Positions 44,715 to 52,379 of a DNA stretch of 64,000 nucleotides are shown here, piece by piece. A program made the translations under genes and the position numbers. Below the pieces are notes generated by a model. The model saw only the letters and a list, made by a program, of their open reading frames with translations, was not told where the DNA came from and ran no database searches. Each line of letters starts with the position of its first letter. Within the stretch, counting starts at the first letter, position 1. The DNA comes from JAIVJZ01 sp036386515 (GTDB taxonomy: Bacteria > Acidobacteriota > Blastocatellia > Pyrinomonadales > Pyrinomonadaceae): NCBI GenBank assembly GCA_036386515.1, contig DASVVO010000048.1:1-64000 (forward strand), given 5' to 3'.

Positions 44715-45593
44715 TCACCTGCGCTTCGATGGCGGTATCCACTTGAGAGAGTTCAGTAGCCCGATGGCGATCTGCTCGTCGCCACTTTTGATGGCCTTCA
44801 CCGCGGCTTTTACCAGGAGCGCGGAGAGTTCGCCGATAAGTCCTTCGCTCATCGAGAGCAGCTTGATTGCAAGCCCCGTCTCCACAAGGTTCGACGGTTT
44901 CTTCAGAGGCAGCATCCGCTCGAAGCTGGCGAGCAGCTTCAAGTACTCGGCTCCCATGTCCCAGCGCGGCAGGTGGGCCGGCTCGAAGCGGTTCGCCATC
45001 TCGGGGACGGTCTGGAGCGCGACCAAGGCGTCCTTAGTCCCGACGCCGACGATGGGGATACGCAGCTCGTTGCCGAGGTACTTAAGCGTGTAGAGGAAGT
45101 GGCGCTGCTTGTTGAGATTTCCCGCGATGAGGTTGTGAATCTCGTCTAGGATGAGCATCTTGAGGCGGACGCGCCGCAGCATCTTGATCGCCTGGAACTG
45201 TTTCTTGTCCGGCGGGTCACTCGCCTTGTAGGGCGAGTAGACAGCTTCAAGAATGGTGTTGTAGAAGCGTCCTTCATCCGGTATGGGCGGGCACTGGACG
45301 AGGAGCACGGGGATTACGGCCCCGTCGCCAGCGGGATTGTCGTAGGCCATGTGCTGGTCGTAAAAGCGGTTGACGATCATCGACTTCCCATTGTTCGTGT
45401 CGCCGTAGATCAGCAGGTTCGGCATCCGGTGGCTCTTCGGGTGCGTGAGCAATTCTTCGAGCTGTTCGCGAATCTCCCTAGCGCGCGTGTAGCCAATCCA
45501 GCGTGCCGCGCGTATCCGGGCGATGCGCTCCTCGTTCGTCAGCTTCAGCGTCTCCCTGGCGCTGTCGTTCAGGTAAGCGTATTCGTCACTCAT
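44715..45593 (-). CDS. tnsC: TnsC/TniB-type transposition AAA+ ATPase
   Basis: A 292-residue AAA+ protein that polymerises on target DNA and activates TnsAB. It has Walker A IYGDTNNGKSMI (residues 62-73), Walker B LKMLILDEIHNLIAG with Asp150 and Glu151, and sensor region RIPIVGVGTKDAL. Start 45593 (MSDEYAYLN) overlaps the exonuclease stop by 8 bases (ATGAGTGA); the frame upstream is a shadow. It is much shorter than Tn7 TnsC (555) and closer in size to TniB and CAST TnsC. Operon order is exonuclease-tnsC-tniQ. Confidence 0.92.
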   Translation of the reverse strand: MSDEYAYLNDSARETLKLTNEERIARIRAARWIGYTRAREIREQLEELLTHPKSHRMPNLLIYGDTNNGKSMIVNRFYDQHMAYDNPAGDGAVIPVLLVQCPPIPDEGRFYNTILEAVYSPYKASDPPDKKQFQAIKMLRRVRLKMLILDEIHNLIAGNLNKQRHFLYTLKYLGNELRIPIVGVGTKDALVALQTVPEMANRFEPAHLPRWDMGAEYLKLLASFERMLPLKKPSNLVETGLAIKLLSMSEGLIGELSALLVKAAVKAIKSGDEQIAIGLLNSLKWIPPSKRR

Positions 45594-46314
45594 GGCTGGT
45601 AGCCAGTCCCTGCGGTTCGGGGCCTTCGGGGAAGACCATCCGGTAGTAGATGGCCCGCGCGATCTCCACGTCGCGTAGACAGTAGGCCGCCACGCGGGCG
45701 TGGTTGCCGGCCAAGTATTCGTCGTAAACGCTACCGCCGTCCATGCCGTCGAGCTTGGAGAGGCCGACGCCGAGGATGTCGGAGAGCTGGTCGAGCGAGA
45801 CAAGCGGGGCCTGTGGGTTCCAGTGTGCCCACTCGCGCATCGTGTCGTAGACGGGCGCGCTCTTGTAGCGTGCGAAGCTCAGGAGAATGCTCGGGTGAAT
45901 ACGGTTGATTCGTGAGCGCTTGTAAAGAAAAGGCAAATCGAAGTCCAAGACGTTGTGGCCGATGATGAGGTCGCGGCCTACGTTAAAATCATGCAACAAA
46001 CGCCAGAAGGCGCGCAAGGTGCGGCGCTCGTCGAGGTGGAACCGGCCCGAAGGACGCTCGCGCCCCAGCAGCCCATAGTGCGCGACCTGCCAGTCGTGCT
46101 CGATGATGAGGCCGATGGCGAGCACTCGGCCGTACTCGGCGTGCAGCGCTAGGCGTCGGAACTGCTCTACGGTGCAGATGTCGGTGCCGTCGTCGGCGTC
46201 GGATGCCGAAAAGCCCCTGCGGCAGAGCTTGTGGACTATCTCGGGCTTTATGTGGGGCCGCCGCTCCTCTGGCGGAGGCACCGATTCCACATCCATGAAG
46301 ATTCGCCTAAGCAT
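45586..46314 (-). CDS. DEDDy 3'-5' exonuclease (PolB-like exonuclease family)
   Basis: A 242-residue protein with a proofreading-type core: motif I IFMDVESVP (Asp8, Glu10), motif II IIGHNVLDFDLPFL (Asp124), and motif III YCLRDVEIA (Tyr211, Asp215), i.e. DEDDy. It looks like the stand-alone PolB-like exonuclease family rather than a polymerase fragment. Start 46314 was chosen because the motif I strand follows directly; an upstream Met at 46416 is possible. It heads the exonuclease-tnsC-tniQ operon with an 8-base overlap into tnsC, which implies a role in transposition, such as trimming ends or gap repair. I know of no Tn7 counterpart. Confidence 0.85.
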   Translation of the reverse strand: MLRRIFMDVESVPPPEERRPHIKPEIVHKLCRRGFSASDADDGTDICTVEQFRRLALHAEYGRVLAIGLIIEHDWQVAHYGLLGRERPSGRFHLDERRTLRAFWRLLHDFNVGRDLIIGHNVLDFDLPFLYKRSRINRIHPSILLSFARYKSAPVYDTMREWAHWNPQAPLVSLDQLSDILGVGLSKLDGMDGGSVYDEYLAGNHARVAAYCLRDVEIARAIYYRMVFPEGPEPQGLATSHE

Positions 46315-46517
46315 CTGGACACCCTGGAGAGTTGGCGGGTAGACTCTGACGGTTAAGGTTTCAACGCTGTTTTGGAGGTTGCACGCCGTTCTATGTGTGA
46401 AACGGGAGAGCTGCATCTTAGTCCAAAACCGGCTAGAAAGGAAGAGTTATTTTGACGGCATAGGCGGAGTTAAAACAGGACGTTTCAAGGGCTTGAAAAT
46501 CTCCCGATGAGAGCGCC

Positions 46518-46757
46518 ATGAAATCAGGTTCTGAGGAGACCTACGAGCGTTTCCAGGAGATGTTGGCGGAGGCGCGAAGGAAGAGCGGGCTGTCGCAGCA
46601 GGAGGTGGCCGACCGGCTGGGCCGCCCCCAGACCTATGTCTCGAAGTGCGAATTGGGGACGCGGCGGATGGACGTGGTGGAGTTTCTGGAAATGGCGGAG
46701 GTGTTGGGCTTCGACCCAGCGGCGTTCATCAAGAAGCTCAAGTCGGGACGGTTATAA
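46518..46757 (+). CDS. XRE-type helix-turn-helix regulator
   Basis: A 79-residue protein that is essentially one HTH_3 domain: LAEARRKSGLSQQEVADRLGRPQTYVSKCELGTRRM, written here in parts, then VVEFLEMAEVLGFDPAAFI. It is divergent from the exonuclease-tnsC-tniQ operon with about 200 bp between them, a typical place for a repressor of the transposition genes. Just after its stop is a short GC-rich inverted repeat that could be a worn integron recombination site. Confidence 0.85.
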   Translation: MKSGSEETYERFQEMLAEARRKSGLSQQEVADRLGRPQTYVSKCELGTRRMDVVEFLEMAEVLGFDPAAFIKKLKSGRL

Positions 46758-46851
46758 TAAAGGCGCCGCCCAGGCGTCTTTGCCGGCGGCAGTTAGCACG
46801 CCTACCATGCGTTCGGCTGCCCGGGTTCGGAGTAAATTCGGAGGTGTGTTG

Positions 46852-47430
46852 ATGGTTGTTTCGCAGGCGGATGACCTGCGTAATGAAGCGTTACGCAAGA
46901 TTGGTCGTAATGTCGTGAACCTCCAGAAGATGGAGCGTGCCCTGAAGCTATTAGTAGTACGAAGCGACTTGAGTGGCTACATCTCAGAATTGAAAGGGAG
47001 ATACCAAAGCAAGCTCGCTTATGTTGAGCGACTCTCGATGGGAAGGCTGGCCGATAATATTATCGACATCCTGTACTCGGCAGCCGATGAGAACGCCGAT
47101 GCGCCTGACGATTTAAAGGAAGCGTGGGTGGCTTTCGGATTTAGAATTGAAGGCGGGATGGAGCAAAAGAAAGCTGCAAAAAAGGCGCTGTCTCTCGTAG
47201 TAAATGAGCGGAATCGGCTTGTGCATAAGATGCTTGGCGAGTTCGATTCCGCATCTGTTGAAAGTTGCAGGGCGCTGATCAATTTACTCGATCAACAGCA
47301 AGAGCGTATTGCCCCTCACTTTGAAAGAATAATGGGATGGCTGAGAAGACTTCACGAGGGTCAGATGATACTTCTGGAAGTCCTGAAAGACGGCAAATTA
47401 TTGGAAAGTGATGATGAGAAACGAATCTAG
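46852..47430 (+). CDS. Cassette 1: HEPN-like protein with RNRLVH motif
   Basis: A 192-residue helical protein with GGAGGTG seven bases before the ATG. It begins MVVSQADDLRNEALRKIGRN and contains SLVVNERNRLVHKMLGEF with Arg120-His125, the HEPN Rx4H motif. Coiled-coil-like stretches flank it. Start 46852 was chosen over the longer frame that overlaps the XRE gene. It is the only gene of cassette 1, so it must act alone or with host factors. A role as an RNase toxin or defence effector is inferred. Confidence 0.6.
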   Translation: MVVSQADDLRNEALRKIGRNVVNLQKMERALKLLVVRSDLSGYISELKGRYQSKLAYVERLSMGRLADNIIDILYSAADENADAPDDLKEAWVAFGFRIEGGMEQKKAAKKALSLVVNERNRLVHKMLGEFDSASVESCRALINLLDQQQERIAPHFERIMGWLRRLHEGQMILLEVLKDGKLLESDDEKRI

Positions 47431-47464
47431 ACTCTGGTTGAGATGGGCATCGACGTTACGCGCC

Positions 47465-47551
47465 GCCGAACAACGGCATGCACCCGACCGCCGACACGAC
47501 GCTTGTCATGTAAATCAATCTCTTGGGGCCGGGTGATGCCGGGAGTTAGGT
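47465..47551 (+). repeat. attC site of cassette 1
   Basis: This is 87 bases. The left box is GCCGAAC and the right box GTTAGGT (consensus GTTRRRY). Inner arms CGGCATGCACCC and GGGTGATGCCG pair with one extrahelical base, as attC sites do. The loop is about 35 bases. Confidence 0.8.
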
Positions 47552-47569
47552 GTCTTTCAATATCCGAGG

Positions 47570-48133
47570 ATGAATAATATTTCGAGAATGCCAGAAGCCG
47601 AGGTGAGTTTGAGATTAGCCTTTTGGCTTCTTGAGCGAGGTCACGCCGACGGGCGCGTTGATGTGGCCCTCGATGGAGCGCAAGTGCGTATCGGCGATAC
47701 TGTCCATTTCGATTTGCCTGGTTTCTTAGAAGAGCACGGCTGGCGAAAGCTGAAAGAGTCGGACGCATGGCAATGTGAGTATGCGCTTGCTGTCGGCTTT
47801 GGTTCTGTGAGGATTCATTCTAATCCGGGTCGCGGGGATGTTGTCGCCCAGTTGCGCTCGGGCCATACTCTGCGCGTTGAATGCAAAAAGGGGCCGCTGA
47901 CTCGTAACCCCAGTTCGCAGGAATATCCGCTCATTCGGGAGGCACTAGGGCAACTCCTAACGGTTCAAGAGCTTGGCGAGAATGATATTCTTGCGGTAGC
48001 TGTTCCTCATTCCTCGAAGTTCGAGGAGTTAGCAACACGTTGGCGAAATGCTCCGCTCATCAAACGGTTTGGAATTCGTATTCTTACAGTTGAGAGAAAC
48101 GGGAATGTGTTTGGTTTTATGGACGCCGCCTAA
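47570..48133 (+). CDS. Cassette 2: PD-(D/E)XK-like nuclease protein
   Basis: A 187-residue protein. Its core reads GRGDVVAQLRSGHTLRVECKKG, written in parts: Asp90, then Glu104-x-Lys106, the D...ExK of restriction-fold nucleases. It is followed by a helix with Glu (YPLIREALGQLLT) and a strand (DILAVAVPH). The N-terminal 70 residues may bind DNA (EVSLRLAFWLLERG). Its stop lies in the attC left box. It resembles the nuclease parts of small restriction or defence proteins; specificity is unknown. Confidence 0.65.
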   Translation: MNNISRMPEAEVSLRLAFWLLERGHADGRVDVALDGAQVRIGDTVHFDLPGFLEEHGWRKLKESDAWQCEYALAVGFGSVRIHSNPGRGDVVAQLRSGHTLRVECKKGPLTRNPSSQEYPLIREALGQLLTVQELGENDILAVAVPHSSKFEELATRWRNAPLIKRFGIRILTVERNGNVFGFMDAA

Positions 48134-48214
48134 CGGCGATATGCAGCGGACGCGCAAATTAGTAGGTCTTTTATCATCAAAGGCCCGTGCGCGCCGCGGA
48201 GGCATGCGTTAGGC
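48128..48214 (+). repeat. attC site of cassette 2
   Basis: 87 bases, the same length as the first. The left box GCCTAAC (fits RYYYAAC) and right box GTTAGGC are exact complements. Inner arms ATGCAGCGGACGCGC and GCGCGCCGCGGAGGCAT pair imperfectly. This is the best of the three sites. Confidence 0.88.
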
Positions 48215-48227
48215 TTCCGTTGAGTTT

Positions 48228-49148
48228 ATGCGGTATGGAATCACAAAAACAGTTCTCAGTTGCAATGACTTCATAGAAATTTCAGGTGAAGAGTACGAGA
48301 ACACCCGTACTGCTAAACGGAAACTTGCCGAAGCGTTGAACATTGAGGAAAAGCTTAACTTTGTTCTTGAGAATTACGTTGAATACGAGCGAGAGCTTCT
48401 GAATAGTAGTTTAGATTCTATGATGTTTTCGGGGCGTGATTGGTCATACACTGTTAATGAGATTCACAAGGTTAATAGAAGGCTCATTAACTTGCTGACA
48501 ACATGTCGTCTCTACATTGATTCAACTAAGCACGATATAAATTTGCTCTTTGAAGGTGATACTTCTCAAGTAGAGAGCCTCAAAGGGCAGATGTCTAATG
48601 AATACGATTCAAACATCGGGTATAGAGTGTTTGAAGCACTCAGAAACTATGTTCAGCATAGAAGCTTCCCCATTCACAATATGGGGCACACCTCTACCCG
48701 CGTTGATAAAGGGTCTGGCGTATTTGTCAAACATACCGTTGCCCCCCTTATTGATGTCGCTCAATTGAAGGAGAATAAAGGATTCAAAAGTAGCGTGCTA
48801 AAAGAGCTTGAATCTCTTGGTGAATATGTGGAGATCAGACCTCTTTTAGGACAGTACATGGAATCTTTATCTCGAATACATACCTTCATTCGCGACCTAC
48901 TTGCTGAGAAAGTTGCGGAATGGGATGCCACTATTTTAAGCATACTGAGAACATATCAACAGGCTCATGGCGATGACCTGCTTGGTTTAGCAGTTGTTTC
49001 ACTCGATGAAGACGAAAGAATTACCGAGACGGTTTATGTTTTCGACGAACATATCAAACGTCGCCAAGGGCTTATGCGAAAAAATCAGCTTGTGATGAAT
49101 TTAAAATCGCACATCATAACCAGTGAGTCAGAAGCAGACGGAGCCTAA
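48228..49148 (+). CDS. Cassette 3: helical protein with RNYVQH HEPN-like motif
   Basis: A 306-residue, mostly helical protein from a strikingly AT-rich gene. FEALRNYVQHRSFPIHNMG holds Arg139-His144, an Rx4H motif with Asn after Arg. Preceding helices (NEIHKVNRRLINLLTTCRLYIDST in part) and a long second half without known motifs follow. Its stop is within the attC left box. It could be an HEPN-type RNase or a structural protein with a chance motif. The base composition points to transfer from another organism. Confidence 0.55.
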   Translation: MRYGITKTVLSCNDFIEISGEEYENTRTAKRKLAEALNIEEKLNFVLENYVEYERELLNSSLDSMMFSGRDWSYTVNEIHKVNRRLINLLTTCRLYIDSTKHDINLLFEGDTSQVESLKGQMSNEYDSNIGYRVFEALRNYVQHRSFPIHNMGHTSTRVDKGSGVFVKHTVAPLIDVAQLKENKGFKSSVLKELESLGEYVEIRPLLGQYMESLSRIHTFIRDLLAEKVAEWDATILSILRTYQQAHGDDLLGLAVVSLDEDERITETVYVFDEHIKRRQGLMRKNQLVMNLKSHIITSESEADGA

Positions 49149-49232
49149 CTACAGCATGCACCTGACTCGCGACACGGCGGCTCTCAAGTTTCTGCAATCA
49201 GGCCGGCGGGCGGATGATGCCAGGCGCTAGGT
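49143..49232 (+). repeat. attC site of cassette 3
   Basis: About 90 bases. The left box GCCTAAC is canonical; the right box GCTAGGT departs from GTTRRRY at one base. The inner arms (CAGCATGCACCTG against TGATGCCAGGC) pair only partly, so this site is weaker than the other two. Confidence 0.65.
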
Positions 49233-49246
49233 GTCCAGAGCATCGT

Positions 49247-49855
49247 ATGCGAAAGGTAATTGCAAATCTCGGCTGGTTTCTATCGCCGACCCGCAAGATC
49301 ATTGACCTCTGGAAAGTGCGCGTGCGCGATGATCGCGTGTATCGGGGAAAGACCCTCCGGCGTTGGAATCTATGGCTGTTTTATGTCGAGATCGTCGTTT
49401 GCGCTGCATTTATGCTCTTGTTTAGGGGAGAGCCATCGTCCCATCTAAATTTCACTGAAGGTGTTCTCGTTTTCTATGCGTGGTCCCGTATCAACGAAAT
49501 TGCGTACGCCTTCTATTGTGATCCGTTGAGCCAGTCGAAGGAGTCCGATCTGAAGGTCAATGACCGAATCCGCATGGCAATGCGAAGTTACTTCGGACTC
49601 GGATTCAACTTCGCCGTGCTCTACTACTTCCTGCCGATTACAGGTCTCTTTAGAGTAGGGGAGCAAAGCCACCTCGGCAGCTTCGCGGAGTCTGTTTACT
49701 TTAGCGGAGTCACCCTCGCGACGCTGGGCTATGGCGACGTAGTTCCGACCTACTGGGTTTCTCGTTTACTGGCGCTGTATGAGGTCTTCACAGGCATTCT
49801 CATTATTGCAGTGGCCGTCGCCACGTACGTCGGTCGTACGAAGGACGAAGATTGA
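49247..49855 (+). CDS. Two-helix potassium channel-like protein
   Basis: A 202-residue membrane protein read from the Met at 49247 (MRKVIANLGWF). Predicted helices: LWLFYVEIVVCAAFMLLF, a segment around FGLGFNFAVLYYFLPITGLF, the pore helix and filter VTLATLGYGDVVPTYW (TLGYGD at 159-164), and LYEVFTGILIIAVAVATYVG. The GYGD filter indicates K+ selectivity. It follows the third attC directly and may be a fourth cassette without a recognisable attC. A membrane-depolarising effector is possible, but ordinary ion homeostasis is not excluded. Confidence 0.82.
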   Translation: MRKVIANLGWFLSPTRKIIDLWKVRVRDDRVYRGKTLRRWNLWLFYVEIVVCAAFMLLFRGEPSSHLNFTEGVLVFYAWSRINEIAYAFYCDPLSQSKESDLKVNDRIRMAMRSYFGLGFNFAVLYYFLPITGLFRVGEQSHLGSFAESVYFSGVTLATLGYGDVVPTYWVSRLLALYEVFTGILIIAVAVATYVGRTKDED

Positions 49856-49876
49856 TCTCGCGGGGTAGAAGTCGAA

Positions 49877-50161
49877 ATGGAAGAATTAAAAAAATACGTG
49901 CTTGAAATTTACGAGCCGGGGGGCACTGACACCGCCTGGGTCGTCCTGCAATCCGACAAGCCTTTTCTGAGTATTCATGCCGGCGACCTGATAAATCCAC
50001 AGGCTTGGGGAGAGACGGCCGGCACGTTCCAGGATTTACTTCGGGTCGTGAGTGTCGAGCATATAGTTTGGCATTCTAAAAAGCTCGAAGATACCAGACA
50101 TAAACTGTGTGTCTTTACCGCAGTCGTACAGGATACCAAGCAGGTTAGGTTAGCGGAGTGA
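49877..50161 (+). CDS. Small hypothetical protein downstream of the channel gene
   Basis: A 94-residue soluble protein (MEELKKYVLEIYEPGGTDTAW at the start) with alternating strands such as AWVVLQSDKPFLSIHAGDL and HKLCVFTAVVQD. No family is recognised. It begins 21 bp after the channel stop, so the two are probably co-transcribed, and it could be a regulator or immunity partner of the channel. Confidence 0.6.
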   Translation: MEELKKYVLEIYEPGGTDTAWVVLQSDKPFLSIHAGDLINPQAWGETAGTFQDLLRVVSVEHIVWHSKKLEDTRHKLCVFTAVVQDTKQVRLAE

Positions 50162-50424
50162 GTCACCGTCGTGTCCGGCCACGATAATAGGTCTGAAAGT
50201 GTGACCGAGTATCACGTCGTCTACGTCTCCGCTCCGGGAGACCGGGGAGCCACAGTCCGAGATTAGCTTCGCGGCCGACGCGCCGAGGCGGAGCAAGGGG
50301 AGTGCACGCAAACTCGACTGAGCCCGCACCCCACGCGGCGTGTTCAGCTTCAAAGTGCGGCGAGGACTCTTCATCTGTTCCCCAACCCCGGTAGCCCAAG
50401 CGTTGTGGTCGGCTGGTCCGTGAA

Positions 50425-52125
50425 CTAAGTTGTCGTCTCGGTCGCCGTCGGTATCGACAGCAGGTAGGCGAATTTCTCCCTGATGAGTTTCTTGCGCTCC
50501 GCGATGAAATTCTCAAATCGGTCAAGCTTCCACAATGCCGGGTCAGGTGGTATGAGGTGGCGCTCTAGGTAGGCCGCGTCCTTATCCTTGAACCATTCGT
50601 CGGGCGGGGTGTCACTCTTGCCGCCTGCACCGTTCTCTGCCGCGGTCAGGAGCATACAGTTTGCAAGTTGGTTGCGGTCGGCCTCCCGGTATCTCATGAC
50701 GTTCATCTTTCCGGTGCTCGGATTCGGGGCCTTCACCTTCTTCAGTAAGCTCTGCGGGAAGACGTGATCAACCTGCGGCAGGTTGCCGGCGAAAGCCGGC
50801 GTATAGTTAAAGTCCCGATACCAAAGATTAAACAGCAGGTGGATATTCTCGCTCCCGTAACCGATAGACCAGAAGCGATCCTCGGTCAGTTCGAGACTCC
50901 GGCCCCCCGATTGGATGACCCCGAATATCTCGTTCAGGTCAAACGCCCTCTGCTCGTTTAGTTTGTTTACGATGTCATCAATGAGTTGGTCGGGCGTGCC
51001 ACTGAACGCACCTGCCAGAAGCGAGCGCAGCAGGTAAAGTTCTATACCCTGCTTGGCGCTCCACGCGGTGGGATAATGGTTGCGTAGGTAGACCAGCGGG
51101 ATGAGGACTAGGTATGACGGCAATGCCTTGTCGCAACGGATGAAGGTGGTGCCCTGCACGAAATCGGTCATGTCCTTAATAGCTGCCGCAATGTCGTCCC
51201 ACTTCTCCTCAATGTTCTCGCGGACTTTGTCCTTTCGGAATTTAGTCACCTCGTAGCGCGCGCCTTGGTCCAGCAATGTCAGGCAGGTCTTCAAGACGAA
51301 GTCACGCGTGAAGGCGAAGCCCTGCGCGTTCAGATCGTCGAGGAGTATCTCCATCTTGTCGTCTGCCTCTTCCCAGGATGACGCTAAGAGGGAGAAAAGG
51401 AGGTCCGATTTACCGAGCCTAGTGCCGCCTGAGTTAGCGCGAATGAAGATTTCGACCACATCGTCCTCACTGTACAGGTTGGCTTGGTCAATGCTGTCCA
51501 GTTCCTGATAGCTGATGCCAGACTCGTTGAAGAAAGTCTCCCGGATGAGGTCAACATGATCTTTGATTTTATCCTGCTCGGAGGTGTTAAGCGGTCGCCC
51601 GGCGTGGGCGGCTATCCCGTCTGCTATGACACGAGGTTTGTCGCCACTGAAGACGATGTCCTTTAGGCGGACAAAGGGGAACGCCGCCGCCTGCGGGTCA
51701 ATAAACTTGAACTTGTATTTCACGTCGTCCGGAGCGGCGAGTTCGCCGCTGAGAATGTCGAGGTAAAGTTCCTTCGCGTCGTAACTGCCGCGCAGACCGA
51801 TGAAGAGGCTCTGGAGCCTCTGCTGGCCGTCGAGGACGAGGCACTTCTTCTTGTCGTCGTCGGGCACCTTGAACGCGTTCAGGTGTTGCCTGTACTCCTC
51901 CTTAAAGTTGTCGATGAACTTGCGCCTTCGGACGCTTATTTTCGTCTTCCATATCAACAGGGTGCTGATAGGGTATTGTCGCAGGATGGAATCGAACAGG
52001 CGGCAAATTTGGTCTTCCGACCAGACGAAAGGTCGCTGGATGTTCGGCAGCCAGAAACCCCCGTCTTCATCCGGATCGTTGAGGTAGGATACGATTTTAC
52101 GTAGTGAAAGCTTCTGCGTCTTCAC
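50425..52125 (-). CDS. GmrSD-like DUF262/DUF1524 endonuclease
   Basis: A 566-residue protein from a GTG start (GAAAGAGGATAA upstream); the frame is open 78 codons further but without family features. The N-terminal DUF262 domain has LPNIQRPFVWSEDQI, LLIWKTK and the nucleotide-binding CLVLDGQQRLQSL, then VEIFIRANSGGTRL. The C-terminal part has an HNH-like DUF1524 pattern, QVDHVFPQSLL followed by NQLANCMLLT. GmrSD proteins form a type IV restriction system that cuts modified phage DNA; related fused proteins act in other defences. It lies on the same strand as tnsB, 254 bp downstream, as transposon cargo. Confidence 0.85.
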   Translation of the reverse strand: MKTQKLSLRKIVSYLNDPDEDGGFWLPNIQRPFVWSEDQICRLFDSILRQYPISTLLIWKTKISVRRRKFIDNFKEEYRQHLNAFKVPDDDKKKCLVLDGQQRLQSLFIGLRGSYDAKELYLDILSGELAAPDDVKYKFKFIDPQAAAFPFVRLKDIVFSGDKPRVIADGIAAHAGRPLNTSEQDKIKDHVDLIRETFFNESGISYQELDSIDQANLYSEDDVVEIFIRANSGGTRLGKSDLLFSLLASSWEEADDKMEILLDDLNAQGFAFTRDFVLKTCLTLLDQGARYEVTKFRKDKVRENIEEKWDDIAAAIKDMTDFVQGTTFIRCDKALPSYLVLIPLVYLRNHYPTAWSAKQGIELYLLRSLLAGAFSGTPDQLIDDIVNKLNEQRAFDLNEIFGVIQSGGRSLELTEDRFWSIGYGSENIHLLFNLWYRDFNYTPAFAGNLPQVDHVFPQSLLKKVKAPNPSTGKMNVMRYREADRNQLANCMLLTAAENGAGGKSDTPPDEWFKDKDAAYLERHLIPPDPALWKLDRFENFIAERKKLIREKFAYLLSIPTATETTT

Positions 52126-52379
52126 GGGACTTATCCTCTTTCGTGATCGCTGAGGCGCGTATGTCTCACAGCGTCGGGAGTGCCGAAGGGATAATACTCG
52201 AAAAAATGCTGTTTTCAATGTGACATCGGCCAAAGACCTTAGGCTGGAAGTATAAGAAGTTTTGTGTGATGGACCTGACAAGAATAACTTCTCTTTGGAA
52301 ATGAGAACGCATGGCCAATACATCCCAGATTGGGGAGTGAAGTCAGGAATGAAGTCCATGATCGGAGCCAGCGCGTGAG

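Larger units (their letters stand above)
46812..49226. mobile_element. Integron gene-cassette array of three cassettes, no integrase seen
   Basis: Cassettes run 46812-47545, 47546-48208 and 48209-49226, each a single plus-strand gene followed by an attC site. Two tests support them. First, each attC left box complements the 5' end of its own cassette: GCCGAAC with GTTCGGC at 46811, GCCTAAC with GTTAGGT at 47545, and GCCTAAC with GTTAGGC at 48208. Second, stop codons of cassettes 2 and 3 lie inside the left box. The DNA is visibly richer in A and T than its surroundings. It is inserted between the tnsC and tnsB modules of the Tn7-like element. Such arrays lacking an integrase are called CALINs. 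Confidence 0.85.

Noticed and set aside
45594..45803. N-terminal extension of TnsC
   Set aside because: The 70 extra residues are Ser/Thr/Pro-rich translation of the exonuclease gene in another frame; the coupled ATG at 45593 is a better start.
46518..50424. Integron integrase gene or attI site
   Set aside because: No tyrosine recombinase frame exists near the cassettes on either strand. The GC-rich inverted repeat after the XRE gene at about 46766-46817 ends in GTTCGGC but lacks a convincing left box, so it was not listed as attC or attI.
50162..50424. attC site or gene downstream of the channel pair
   Set aside because: No RYYYAAC/GTTRRRY pair with matching inner arms and no coding frame with a start signal were found.
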